From contig JAKCWW010001754.1 in the NCBI GenBank assembly GCA_026260175.1, positions 1 to 64,000 of the forward strand: a stretch of 64,000 nt of DNA, in the 5' to 3' direction. The translations under genes and the position numbers were made by a program. The first letter of the stretch is position 1. Every line of letters begins with the position of its first letter. The notes under the pieces were generated by a model. That model was not told where the DNA came from and did no database searches. It worked only from the letters and a program-made list of their open reading frames with translations. Positions 13,101-28,100 of this stretch are shown here, piece after piece. Origin of the DNA: Reticulitermes lucifugus. Its lineage: Eukaryota > Arthropoda > Insecta > Blattodea > Rhinotermitidae.

Positions 13101-16100
13101 CGATATTCAAATACGTTTGTGTTTGCAAATTGAGCACAAATTGTATTTTTATGTCTGTACCTGATGATGGCTTTATAAATATGCTGAAACATGTAGCAGG
13201 TTTTGGACAATAAAAGATACTCTCTGAAAATACAGTTATGATTGATGGTCCATCTGTTCACTTGTATATTCACGCATCACAATGAGATGTCTCAACCTAA
13301 GACACCTTATATTCACAGTCAGACAAAATGTACAATTCAGTCACATTAATTGTGCAATTCCACTGTCCTACATGTTTCAAACCCTTAATTTGGATTCATC
13401 TTCAGGGACTCATTACACACTATTCACATCAACTGGTACAATTGTTTACATGAATTCTTTACATCTGTCTACGTACGTTGTCTAAAACTAATAAAAAGTA
13501 AAAATTGTGGTTGTTGTTTTATATTGGTTAAAATGCTAAAAGTTGTATATAAGTTGAATAGTCTGTGCTGATTTGATATCCCGTTTTATCGGAGAAGGTT
13601 GTCTGCTGGGTGTTGAGAACAACAACCACAATTTTTACTTTTTATTAGTTTTAGACAACGCACATAGACAGATGTAAAGAATTCATGTAAACAATTGTAC
13701 CAGTTGATGTGAATAGTGTGTAATGAGTCCCTGAAGACGAACCCAAATTAAGGGTTCGAAACATGTAGGACAGTGGAATTGCACAATTAATGTGACTGAA
13801 TTGTACATTTTGTCAGACTGTGAATATAAAGTTAAAATGTATGGTATGAATAATATTAAGTTTCTAAGACACCTTCTTAATCATTTGTAGCTTTAACATC
13901 ATGAAAAGAAAAGAAAAAACTGCTTTAATTTCTTATTTCAAAATGTTCATTATATAGTAACACCCAGCTTTTTATCAGTTCGTTCATCATCAGCCGTTCA
14001 TGGCTGCCAGGTTGGTAGTACTGATGGAAATTAAAAAGTACAAAAATAAGATGGGTCTAGTGGCATGGTGTTTGTATCAAGTTTCATGAAAATCTGTCAA
14101 ATGGTTTAAATCCTTATTAGGAGACACATGTATGAGCATGCACAGAAACATGAAGATTCCATAAGCCTATCTTTCCCTATACAGCATGCCTCTTTTATGG
14201 TGTCTAAGCATGGACACTGTTATAGAATGTCTTGTTGGACGCAGGCTTTCTACGTGATAAATCTGCCACACTCATGGACACAATAGAAGTGACACTCTGT
14301 AAAATAAGGTAAGCAGACTAATAAGTAAATACCTCCCAGTGTAGGCCACATCTTACATACTCATAAATAATTCAGCCATACCACTGTGGTTTGTTGCAGG
14401 CGTAGTCAGTCTGTTTACTGAATTCAGAAAGGGCTACAAGCACTCACTACTTACTACATAAGGCAGGATGCGATCCAGGATTGTCTCAGAGGAAGTATGG
14501 GCTGCCAGTTCAAGCAACATATCCAGACACTGTAGTTTGGATGTGCAATGATGTAAACCTCTGAAACATGATACACAACACTATGCACAGAAGAGCACTG
14601 CAAGTCTACACATAGTTCAAGACACAAGGTTGTTTCAATTAAAGATTATGATGAAAGAAAATCACTGATACTGTATTGGTATAAAGTCATATTAACAAGC
14701 CACACAAAAATGTGGGAACTAAATTAAAATATCATAATACTACAATACATTCACTGAAATAAACAATGAGAAAACCACTGCACATACTTCCTTAAATCCA
14801 CCTACACTACCATTATACACTAGTGGAAAAGGCTCCATGAAAATCCAACATGAAAAGTAAGAATATATCAAGGCCATCTAGTAATGAAAACCATATGTGA
14901 GGTATTTAGTGTCTCTTATAGGTGAAAGTATGTACATATCAAGATTGTGTGACAACATACAAAACTGTTCAGAAACTGAGTGTCCGTTATGGATTACAGT
15001 ATGTATGTATCAAAGCCATCTGACAATTAATGCCACTAGTCAGGTACCCAGAGCAACCACATCTTCTGCATGTGAATTACATACACACTTAATCAATCAG
15101 GAACATCTCCTATATAAGCACAAACTATCTGAATGAAACGAGGCAGATCACAACGCTCCACAAAGTGATGATATGACTTAAAGCACAGTAATAAATTAAA
15201 GAAAACCAAGGAACTGTGCACCCACATAAAATGTATGACTATGAAAAACACAAAGGCTCACACCAATTTTGCACAAGAGAAAGAAGCCTTTAATGATTCA
15301 AGATAATGTAACAATTCAGCCTGGTTCATTTCCAGGTAACGATGGTGGTTAGAAAATGCTGAATTTCATTTACATTCTAAAAATAAATTGGGTTACTTGT
15401 TCCCAATATTATATCATACATAAAAGAATGCACAATTCAGACACACTCATAAAATTTGACAAACAAAACTAGTTCTTTTGCATGCTCATTTTATTCTGAA
15501 TGGCTTATTGAATACTGCAAATAATTCACCTTATACAGGATGTAACCAAGGCAGTGATGATAACTAGTCCATCAGCTTCTGCAGTCTCTTCATCACTACC
15601 ATCTTCTGCACCCTCCTTTCTCTCTCCATCAACACTCTCAACGTTCCCCTCCTCCTGACCAATGTCAGTTCTGAGAATCTTGATGATGTTCTGCATATCT
15701 TTCCGCAGTCTGCAAACATCCAAAAATTTCTTAGGCCAAGTGTGGCCAACCCCAAGAAGATGTTGATCTCCCACAACCACAGAGACATCTGCCACCCTAC
15801 AAATGTTTCAATTTGTTGGTGATGACACAGTGTTGTGATGGGCTGGTTGGAAGATGTTGCACAGATGTTGCTGTCCCCCATGTTCAAGGGAAAGCAAGAA
15901 ACAGTTGCTGCCATTAATACACATAATTGTGTGCCACAAGGCAGCAAATTCAACCCAAAAAGTACTTTGTGGGCCCAAGCAGGGGGAATTTAATGCCACT
16001 GATAAAAATGTTTTTGAGTATATGCTTGAAAAATGTAAAAATGGTCTTCAAGTTACCAGAGTGACAATACAACTAAGGCAATGGAAATCACAATATCCCT

Positions 16101-19100
16101 TAAGATTCCACAGCAAGATTCAAAGCCAGTAATTTCTGGTAGTAAGATATATGGATTGTAAGGGATTAGCTCTTTGCCAAGGAACTACATTAATGCAAAA
16201 GTTGCTCATAGACTACCTGCAAAAATTAATAGCATACCAGCACCAGTAATCCAGGCTCAAAACATGATTACCTCTTAGGACAAATGAGTAAGGCATATCT
16301 TTCACTGTGGAGGCCGGGGTTCAATCCCAGGCCAGTCCATGTTGGATTTGTGGTGAATGAAGAGGCACTGAAACAGGTTAATTTCTGAGGAATTTGGTTT
16401 CTCCCTGTCAGTATCATTCAACCAATGCTCCAAATTCCTTCATATCACCCACACTATATTATATTTAGCAACTGAAGGCATCATTAAATAACCCATGTAA
16501 GAAGAAGTACCACACATTGAAAACTAGCCTTCTTTGATATGCCGACCAACACTACAATTGATGTAGAAGCCTCAAAATCAGTATCTGTCAAGACAACAGG
16601 ACACGGAAAACTGAAAACAGTGATACTTTCAGTTCTGGCAGATGGGAGGAAGCTGACACCATTTGTTATTCTGGAAAGTAAGAATCTTCCAAAAGGAAAA
16701 GTCCAAGCACAATTATACAGAATGTCCCAAAATACATATACTGAAAATAAAAGCCAAATAACTTTACTAGCAATTAAAATAATGAACTGATTTTGACAAG
16801 AATGCAATCATTAGATGCATAAGTTTTGGATTGTTCTAATTCTTCGTAGTACTACTTAATCCTCTGGTGCCAAACGTTATATATATGTAAAGTACAGTGT
16901 GACGATCAACATTCTGAATGTCATATAAATACATCTGCTCTTATGCAGCCCCCTTATATAACAGGCAGTCAAATTCTGGTCTTTTCTACATCACTATGGG
17001 CATATAATTCTGGAACTGAAGGTCAAACATTCTCAAGTAATTAATAAATTCTACACATCATCCATCATGCATTATGATCAATCAAATCAGAAAACCCCAT
17101 AGATCAAAATTCATAGCTGTTAGGTCTGGTGAAAGGACCAGCCAATTCATAGGTCCTCCTCGACCAATCCAACATTCAGGCAAAGTTTAATTTAAGAACA
17201 CTTTAACATTGTGGGAAAGTTGGTTGTTGCTCTATTTCATTAACAGAAAGCTCTCTGTAATAACAGGCTGGAGTTTTTCTGCAGTGCTGGAATAAAGAAC
17301 CGTCATAATGTTCCGAGATATAAAGCTGAAACTTGTACATCTCATGCTTGTATTCTTGTCAAAACCAGATCAGTATTTCAATTACCAATAAAGCTATATA
17401 ACTTGCTTTTTGTACACTAATTTTGAGATGCCCTATGTTTAACTGTTATGAGAAGGGTGTATGACAGCAGAGCTCATGGCTGAATGGGTGACATGCCTGG
17501 AAACAGAAACAAGTGCTCTTCCAATAAAGAGAGGAATATGAGTTTTGGATGCTTTAAGGGTAACTGAACAGTAACTTCTAATCCAAACACAGATCAGGGG
17601 GCATGACCTCTCAGTTACAGGTTCTTGATGTGGTAGTTAACACACCAAGTTATCAGCAACTAAGTTGCCTGTATAAGGAATGGCTGCTATCTGGAAGCTG
17701 CCCATTAAAAACCAGCAAGAAACATAAGAAGACCATCTGAAGCACTGCCTGGACAGTGGATTAAGACAAACTGGAATGAGATTTCACCAGAATCCACTGC
17801 CAAGGGGTTTAAAAATGCTGTGTGTTAAATGATATAAATGGAATGGAAGATGATATCCTGTGGGAGGAAGATAATGAAGAAAATGCTTCTTCTAGTGATG
17901 CAAGTGTTGGCAGTAACCAATTAGCTAACTCAGTTACATGTTTGTAACTTTTGTAGTTAATCTGGTCCCATCTTCTGACTTTTCATGTACTAAGTGCAAG
18001 ATATGCTGGCTTAAGGCAGTTATTCTCAGCTGATTAAAATCAGTTATAAATACAAAAACATTACTTGTTTTAATTAATTTCATAAGAGTATAAATTACAT
18101 CAACATTATAAAAAACAGCTGCAGTACCTGGATATCTTCTCATCTGGGGAAAGTATGGGAGCAGCTGAGAATATGTGCATGTAGGGCTGCAGAAATGAAT
18201 AGAAGTACTCAGGGAATACTCTATTACGCTCCTGAGCAAGGTATACTTCAGCAGACTGTCTGTGAGCTGGATCCCGTTCACACATGTTGCGAATCAGTTC
18301 CTACAAACATTACAACTCTCCTCAACATGTTAGATTTGAGGTTCTCACAGGCGTGCTGCTCAAGATTGAAGTTCTGTGGCATGTTACACCATGTTGCCTA
18401 GTAAATAGTCACCAATATTTCTAAGCACCCTATTGTCTTCATATTCAGGGTCAAGCAGTCCAAGAAGACTAGGATACTTCATAACATCCATAACTATTTA
18501 CCAATCAACACCATAACATCCCAGAAGACCTAAATATTCATTTTAAGGTGATGGTCTTTAGGAATATGACACTGTCTAGTTTGGTAGCTAAGTATCAATC
18601 ACACTCTTCCACCCTGAAGATGTCAGCAGAATATTACTCCAAAACATTTGTACATATACATCAAACTACATGATATCACATCCCTGATGACCATACTCTT
18701 GATACTCACGCAGTGTAAACCTCAAATCTCTTACAGTACAAACATTTGCTAGAAATACTGCTTACATGTGCAGTGTTCAACTAATCAAAAATCCATTAAA
18801 AATGACCATGCTTACTAAGCCTTCCTGCCAAGACATTGGAATAAATTAGTACCAAAATCTTCTTGTATAACTAACACACACTGCCCTTTTAATATGCTTC
18901 CTGCTTAAAAGGCTTTCCCATCTAAGAAACATGAAAAGTTCACAATCCAATGAATTTTTCACCCTTTTAATAAAACTGTCACATCATAAACTTGAACAAT
19001 TTCCCCATTTGCATTTGTTCAGTTTATTTCAAAAGTACAGTGACAAGATGATGCTCTTAGTTCAAAAAGGTTAATCTACAAGGCCATTTCCAGGTGTGCA

Positions 19101-22100
19101 TTTCACATGGTGTAACATACATGGCTTACACATAACGTATGTCACCTGTTGCATTGATGAATGGACCCATCTTTGTGATGCATGTTAGTGTATGAGACCA
19201 GGACTGTCACAAGGCCTACAATGGTCACTGTGATAATACTTGTATAAACCTCTGCCAACTAATAAGGGACTTCAAGTCCCAAACACTGTTAATGCATTAT
19301 AACAAAACTTAAAATCTGACAGACACAACCTCATGGCATGTGGGAAATCAACAAGGCAAAGAAATGTGGGTGTAACAGAGCATGTTGTAAATGTGTAAAC
19401 GTCTTACTTCAATTTCAATAATTTGGAAGTATTCTGTGTGTAAAACTTACATACTTTCATGTTTGATTCATACTGTGTATGTGTAGTTATATCCTGTAAG
19501 ATAATCAATTAATAAACACACAATTAGCATGGCTAGTACATCAAAAACCAATATAAAACATAAGCTGCTATCAACAGAAGACAAGTTGGACACCATACAT
19601 AAGGTGGATGCTACTGCAGGTGTTACTCACAAAAAATTACTGACAAACTGGCATTTCAGTGTCAAGTTTAAATAAGACAACATTCTGTAAGTGAACAACA
19701 GACGAGGGGGAGGAAAGAAAAAGGGGGGGGGGGAGGCAAAACATGGGAAGGCAGAATCGGTACATATGGAATAGTTCCAGCAAAAATGGGCTCTTCATCT
19801 ACCAGCTGGGTGTATAAAACAAATATGTAGTCTTCTGTTCACAAATGTGTCCAAATCAGTGAAGCAGGTAACATTTACAATGTGGTTTAATTGTGACAAT
19901 AAATAATGTAATGCAGAATTTATAGAATAATATTACAGCAAAGTGAATATCAATTTCAATACAGAATTAAAAAATAATGTTTTTAGGCTTACCTTTTTAA
20001 AGGAATTTTTCTGCTTAATAAGCCTGATCTGTTGAATTGTTCTAAAAATATCTCAAGAGGGTTTCACTGTATACACTTCTGATTCAAACAGAGTTTGCAA
20101 CACATGCATGTCTCATTGCTAATGAGACTGTGCTCACCAGTTATTTGTGTACCTCCTGAAAAACTGACTGTACATGACATACATGCACATTCAATTCTGT
20201 TAGGTATTTATCTAAAAGCTACCACTGAAAAATATATTATCCAATGAGTATACTCCTGTAGGGTTCTGACAGTGGTACATCACATTTAAAATCATGCAAT
20301 TCTTGGACTTGTACACTGTCTAGTGTTTAAAAATACATAGCATTACTTTTTTTTTTACATGTGACATCCCACTGTGTTGAGACCGATATTGATTTGTTTA
20401 CTCATAACAGAATGTTACATAAAATCCACTATTTACTGAGATGTACAGTCAAAATTTCTGGAGTTAATGGAGGGAAAAGAATAATAAGAGGCAAAATTTA
20501 CCCTTATATCTGGATCTTCCAAATTGTCCAGATGTTTAAAGTCATTATCCTCACTAGAACAGTATGCTAACATCTCTGAAAGGTCGAATGGGGCATCATG
20601 CACCTCGTTGAAAAGTTCAGCCAGTGCACAGCCAGCTGAGAAGATATCCATCGCTGGGGTGAGGTCTCCCTTGTGTAGGCTCTCTTCTGGCAGCAACACT
20701 TGACTAGAACCATCTGGGTTTAGTGTCCGTATAAATCTGTCAACAGCAACACATAAAAAACCAAAATTTTCTTTGTGAATAAAAGTGCACATGACAAAAT
20801 TTAAGAAATATATGTAAAAATACTGAAAAAATAATTTTCTTTCTGTTAATATATGATGATGATGATAATGACAATAATCTCTGTGCTTACATATACTTAC
20901 ATGATACATAAATTAAGAACTGCAATAGAAAAACACTAATGACAGAACTATGAACATAATACTTTATTTACACTGTGTACTGTTTACATAATACCTTGAA
21001 AGAAACACAAAAAAGGTTCACTAATTAACAGATTTTATATAGCACTACAGAAGAAATTAAGAAGAAAAACATGTTAGGAACATAAGCTCCTTGCAAATAT
21101 AGCTTCCGAGTTATATAATATCAATTGAAGAGGAAAAAAGAGGCTTGGAAGAAACTAAAAACAGCTGGATATATGCTTTGTAATACCCATAACAGGACAA
21201 CTATGCATAATATTTGAGTTGATGATAACATAAGTAACACCAAGGGTGATTTTGAAAATAAGTCAGCTAGTCGCATCTTCTACGAGTGTACATGCTCCTC
21301 AACCCGACGCTCCTTCTATCTTCAGTGTGGCCAGGCCTGTTGCTCCTTCCCACCTGATGACATTAGTCTTGATTTATTTATTACTATTCTTTAACTGTAC
21401 TGCTTGTGCAGCATCAAACAGGAGATTGGCTGTGAATGAAGAATTGGAAAGTATGTGAATGGAAGTGGTGACCTGTTTTAAGGTACTATCCCAGCACTTT
21501 TCTGGAGTAACTGTGGTAAACCACAAGAAACCTCAGTTACATCAGCCAAACTTCAAACCACGCAACAGGGCTAATTACTCGACCACAATGTTCAGAACCT
21601 ACCATCTAATTTGTACACTTCCTCAACCTCCAGGTCTTCACATACCTTCTAATTAACACTGGTTGAATTTGCAATTAAACAGTTCCTAAGTATATACTGC
21701 ACATTACACACAGTAAATCTATCACCACACAAAGTTTCAGGACACTGTTAACTACACTGTACTTGTGCTATCCTCATGTCCAAAGGCTATACAGCTGCAG
21801 TTTTGGTATAACTGGTTGTAAGGAACAAAAGGAGAATGACTTACACACAAACATCTGCAAGTTCCCCCCACTCATGAAAGAACATGGAAAGTACATGAGT
21901 AAGGTTCCGTTAGATATAGTAGGCCTGTCTCCAGTTAGTCCTCCTCGAGGACTGCCACCTTATTGTGGTAAAGAGGTTTGCTTGTCCTGCTATGACCCGG
22001 AGAGCTATGCTAGTGGGAGTTTAAGCTCTTGGTAGGGACACACATGCCAGACAAGTCGAAGGGCAGGGAGCAGACAAAGTAGCAGTCCACAACGAAGGGT

Positions 22101-25100
22101 AGGGGGGACTCTTTACGCATGGTGAAACCAAACCCCCTAGGGGAGTAAACCCCGAAATCAAATCCTGGTCCTTCTGGAAGGGGGTTTGTCATATGGCTAA
22201 CAACCTACACAGTAAAAAAAACTATTGTTATGAAACCAGGAAGTAGCCTTGGAAAGAATTGGAAAGGACATTATATACGGCCCGGCAAACGGAAATGGAT
22301 ACGAGAATTTGGATTATATTCCTGGAATGTCAGGACATTATTATCAAGTCGGATCCCTTAGGAAACTGATACAATTTGTCAACATGGTTTTTAAAACAGT
22401 AAACCTGTACCTTCATAACCCTAAAAACTATAAATCAGAAAGTTATCAAACTGAGTTCTGGTCAACCTACATATGCATCATAATACATGTACAACATGAC
22501 AAATGCTGCTCAGAATTAAACTGAGAAGCAATGCAAGACATAACATAACTTACAATATCTGAAAGTTTATGCAATTTCTGAGGAAAATCTGCACAAAGTA
22601 ATACTGAATTAAGTAGTTAAGACAAACCTCTCAGGAGCAATGTAGCATGTCCTTCTTCTTGATGCATCAAAGAAGTATGAGTAGTCACCTGGATTATCCT
22701 CTGGTAAATATGTAGGCTTGAAAGAAGCAAAGTCTGCTAGAAGCACCCAGTTCCATGACGTAATAAGGATATTCTCAAGCTTGATGTCTCCATGACACAC
22801 CTAGAACAGACTGTCTCTTTAATATATGGTGCATTTCAGAAGTTCTGGAGGCCATGCTGATTGAAAACACTCTGCACTGTGTAATCAGGACACTGTGATC
22901 TATCTGTTGAAAGATAACAGCTGAAACGTGCACTTAAATTTGGAGAAGACAGTTGTCAAACACCATTCCTTGTCATTCTTCATATCTCAATGGTCTTGAT
23001 GTCCATTTCTTTCAGATACAAAGCAACTATGATGCAGCCAATCAACAGTACAGGTACCTCACTCATACCACCATAAATGATGTTGGTAACAAATATACAA
23101 ATACAACAAACTTTTCCACTGGAACTACTACCACCTTCATTACCATCAACTCTCACTACAAATTGCAACTACAAATAGTCATCCTCAGGCGAGTCTCTTC
23201 AATGTGCAAATGGTACTTAATATGCAATGGTAATTCATATCACATGTTCAGATCCCAGGTACAGTAACTGAAATGGATAATTAAAATAGTGTTTTAAAAA
23301 TAGGTTCTAAAATAAACTTTAAAAACAGCTTTGTATGAAAAAAATAATTCTATTTGTTCACATATTCAGCTCTTGCAGCAATCTGATTGCCTGCACAGAG
23401 ATATATATTAATTCTACCACATACACACCAAAATAAAGGTTGGTAACAATGCTTACAAATTGTATACAGTAGACTGTATATACATACACAAAGCCCTTGT
23501 TTTACACCCATTCCTTTTATGCCTTTGTGCTTTAACACCCCTTGCCAATTTATACCACTTCTTAATTTGTGGTCTCTCATTTTTGATTTAATGCCCTTTG
23601 GCTGGCTGTGTTCTATTACACTAACTCTTTATTTCTGATGGGAATATAATTTTTTATTTACGCCTTTTTGATCTTTGTCCAAGTTTCAGGAATACAACTA
23701 AGGCATAAAAAAAGGGCTGCGTCTGTAACTTACATTTCTTGGCATCCTGTAAGAAACCATATTTATGCATGTTTAGTTTGCACCACCTTTATGGTATAGA
23801 ATTTGATATTTCAATTTTTTGTTGAAATGCCCATTAAATTTTTAGGCACGTTCACAAAACTGCAAAAAGTGTCTATTAGCTTTGTCATGTCTATCTGTCC
23901 ACCCATTCGCCCGCATGGAGCAACTCTGCTCCCATTGGATGGCTTTTCATGAAATTTGACATTGGAATATTTTTCGAAAATCTGTCACGAAAATTCAAGT
24001 TTGATTAAAATCTGACAGGAATAATGGGTACTTTACGTGAAGGCGCATGAACATTTATGGTATCTCACTGAATTCTTCACAGAATTAGAAATGTTTCATA
24101 CAAAAGTTGTAGAGAAAATCAAAACACACATTTGATGTTCAATAACTTTTTTCCAAAAATTGTGCCGTTTATGAGATAATGTGGAGAAATATGGTACAGC
24201 CAGACAGACCACAGAAGACAATATAAGGCACATTCACTTTGCATGCTGGATAATTAAGGCTACAAACACACACTCAGATATGTAATACTTATTGCTTTTC
24301 CACAACGACAATGGTTGCATTAATGTGCCTCAATGTTATGTTATACATACACTGCCTATCTTGTTAAGACCTTATGATGCATCATTCTGATCCAAATCAT
24401 GTACATTTTTAAATAATACAGTTTATGATTTACACATTTGTGGCACCATAACCACAGGTTTATCATGTGCGAGTAAAGTGTGGGTAGATTTAAGCCTTCT
24501 GGGATAAGATGCTGTATCAACTGGCTGTTATTGGCATTTCAAGGGAGCATGCTGCCTCCATGTTCTGGGTCCAAAACACTGACAACTATTTACCAACCAG
24601 TAAAGGTAAAGTTCAACCTAGAACCAGCCATGAAGGCCCAGAGAGGGAGCAGAGGTATAGTTCTAATCTTTCTTTAACCTCGGCACTAGATGGGGGTGGG
24701 CCCCAGGGCCCGGCTGGACAGGTGCAAGAAATCTCACCCCACCTGGATTCAAACCCCGGACCGTCCAGCCCATAGCGAGTCGCTATACCAACTATGGTAT
24801 CCTAGCACTACTGATTCAGTATCATAACACAAAAGACTTCAATCTTCATCGACATCACTACAGTATGAGTAAAAATATGTCAAATAAATAAGCAAGCAAA
24901 AGAGGCACAAATGACTGCTGACTGAACTGTACAGATATACTGAAAACATGTCACTTACTCCCACTTTGTGGCACTGGTGGAGAGCATATAAGACTTGAAA
25001 TGCAATCCATCTCTTCTCAACGTCAGTCAGGAATGGGCGTGTGCTGATGCGGTCATATAAGCTATACTTCACATATTCACGTATAATAAATCCTGCTTTC

Positions 25101-28100
25101 TCAGTCAGCTGCAATAAAACAATAATGAAGAAAGTTCTTAGCAATAATGAACATGGTAACAAATTGTGTTATGACTGATGGACTACTTAAATCACCGGAT
25201 TGTCACCACAGACCTGATATTTGTGTACATAATATGTCAGAACTCTAATATGCAAGGTCAAATTGCCACACTGTTTAAAGCACACAAAGTCATGTACAAA
25301 TACAATAAAAGATGACAAGGTATGCAGGGGCTTGTCATCACAGACCTACTGCTCATATAGATAAAACAGCATTTCTGTTGTACAGAAATGGAGACACTCT
25401 AATTGAATTCATAAAATATTCAAATCAGTCGTGCTAGGCCAATCTTGGTAATGAATGCCAAATTTTCTAAAATGTTACCACAGTCATCTGCAAGAATATC
25501 ATGTGGCAGACCCTGGATACGACAAGTGTGACACCAAAAAGGCATTCATGAAATTTCATTCTAAGACCAATGGGTACATTTACTGAAAACAATTTCAGAA
25601 ACACTGACCTACTGGTCATCTTGTCGATATGACACACTACTTCAGGTGAGGTGTAAAGGGTAACTACGCACGTGCGTCTACTTCCATCAGTCGCTGTTTA
25701 TGATTCATCCATATTATTCCATATTTTACACGAGGATAAAATTACATTCCATTGGCTGTTTCCTAAATTTATGAAGTGTTTTCACTGTTGTTTAAATTCA
25801 ATTGCATTGCATTCTTCCACAGGCCTAACTTCCTATTTACCTAACAGGACAGACTCTGTAAGTAAAAAACATGCACACACCAGTAAATCGCATGCATTTC
25901 ACAACTACCATTAATGTACATGTATACACAGGATTTTATAACTATTCTGCTAGGTCAAGGGTCACTTGCATTTTAATGGCTGAATTTGGTCTTCATGCAA
26001 TTTCTGTGCAGGCCTCCACCCATTTAAAAAAATATGGAAGTAAGGGAATGTGACACCAGTGATTAAAATTAAGTAAGCAACTAAGAATTTCCTGATTTTA
26101 ATTCTCGTCTCTCTTTTATATTGTCCAAGTTACATAAATCTGTGTTTATTACTTTGATACTTATGCTTTAATCATTGTATTGGACCTCATTACTCTTGTT
26201 CCATTTTAAAATAATATAAAAATTGTATTTGTACTTCAATTCATTCTTCTCAGTTTGAAGTCCCCACTGCACATGTACTAATTCAAAGTGGCCTGATCAT
26301 ACATAACTGCTGTCACAGACAACTGTCTACAAATTTTATCTGCAGAATTCAGCAGAATAACAACTCCACTGTGTCAACAATCTTGCTAGCAAGTACCACA
26401 CAACCATGACAGAGGAAGGAAGGAACATGCCTGATATATTCTTACCATAGCTCTTTGAAAGGGAAGGCAATTCACTGCCGATGCAAGCTTGTTTCGAATC
26501 TCTTCAACTTTCTCCTTGTGCACTGCCAGTGGCAGGGTTGGGTCATGAATAGCAAACACCTTCACCACAACCAGACCCTCCTGTGCCCGAGCTCTTGCTA
26601 CTTTGAGGAAACGTGTACTTCCCAAACTGAACCATAACCAGAAATTAAATTAATTTAATCAATATATCATGAGAAATAATTAAATGCATTAAAAATCATT
26701 TCACTGACAGATAACAGAGAAATTCTATACTATACCACACTTTACCCTTCACAACCATTTCAAAACACAACAAGAAATCAATACAAGATCAAAATTTTTA
26801 ACCTAACCAGACATATGTAACTGCTGAGGAAACAAATAGGTTATAGTGGGTCCCAGACTGTACTGTATAAATCCCAAGGCCACCACAAAGGGCTTTCATG
26901 GGATAAAGTATCGGTTCTTCTGGAACATGATGCTGTGTCACTGGGTATTTGGTTCCTGACCTTAAGAAGCTTAGAGATGAGACCACTGTCTTGAAACAGT
27001 GGGAACTGAACATCCAGTGATGCAGTGTCATATCTGAGAAGACCTGATACATCACTCACACGGCTGTGAAAACCTTAAAACTCAGTTCCCATGGGATTTG
27101 TGGTTACCTTCTCTAATGACAAATTTTAATTTTACAGAATTCTTGAACAAGTAAACCTGCTTTAATTATGCAATACATGGAACTGACACAACCAGGAAAA
27201 CTCCTTCCCTACAACTAAAAACATTTCATGCATATATTGTTGTTTGTAACGTTCCAAAAAATATCAGAAAGAGAAATGTACAGTCACTACAAAACTCTAA
27301 TCCATGCTAAAAAGTATTTACTTGTTAGAAGTTCTAGATGGATACAATGAATGATTAGTTGACTCAAGTGCACTGGTTATATGCAACTTTCACCACAAAA
27401 CATAACACAAATTTACCAATATTTTTGTCCAATTTATGGTGGTACCACTTTCTTCACAGCATAATCAATGGTTATACATGCAAGGTTAGCACCAAAAGGA
27501 ATTAATTTAAAACTTAATACCATGATGCCAAGTCTCTCTTAAGAAGCCAACAGTTGTTAGCTAGTCAATAAACAATCCACATCTTATGGAACCTTAACAT
27601 TCATTACCGTGTTCACAACGGTTCACCACTGCACCCCACCTGAGCCGAACTAATCCAATCCATAACCTCCTATACTATTTATTTCATATCCATTTTAATA
27701 CTATACTCCCATCTATGCCTATGACTTCCAAGTGAAAAGCTCTTCAAGCCTTCAAACCAGAACTTGATATGCGTCTATTGTCGCTCCCACGCGGGCTACG
27801 TGTCCACCCCATCGCATCCTTCTTGATTCGACTATCCTGATATTCGTTAAATAACCTACGAATCAAAAAACCATTATTATTCTTCTAACTGGATACTTTT
27901 CCAAAGACATCATAAAAAATTCTTGTAACCTCACCCCTCTTACTTCCCGATATTTTTCTAGCACTTGCAATTTGTAATGCTTCTTCAGAAAACGAACTCC
28001 CGTTTCACAACACAAATCAACCTGCAAAATTCCTGTTTTACGGAGCCTACTTTAATCAGCAATATTCCGTTCAGGAGACTGGATATATCACATGCTGAAA

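Larger units (their letters stand above)
15950..17930 (+). pseudogene. Tigger/pogo transposase remnant, split by two insertions
   Basis: Three separated plus-strand blocks match the Tigger family in order. 15970-16090 gives [20 protein letters not shown] (N-terminal helix-turn-helix region). 16525-16710 gives [40 protein letters not shown] and [16 protein letters not shown] (DDE core). 17455-17900 gives [10 protein letters not shown], a stretch alignable with [13 protein letters not shown] and YKEWLLSG, and ending [20 protein letters not shown] (about 16270-16470) and a second DNA transposon (about 16716-17432) interrupt it. Frames change and stops occur, so it is dead. It lies antisense in the Vps15 intron between exons 6 and 7. 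Confidence 0.8.

Noticed and set aside
15854-16790. Host gene with a DDE domain
   Set aside because: The blocks match Tigger transposase but are split by other insertions and contain stops, so it is not a domesticated gene.
18605-18660. CTGAAGATG...AAAACATTTGT as another hammerhead-like motif
   Set aside because: The hairpin between the two blocks does not pair and no inverted partner arm was found.
22890-22945. CTGTTGA...GCTGAAACGTGC as a hammerhead-like motif
   Set aside because: The core is altered, no closing stem I is visible, and it is not in a foldback.
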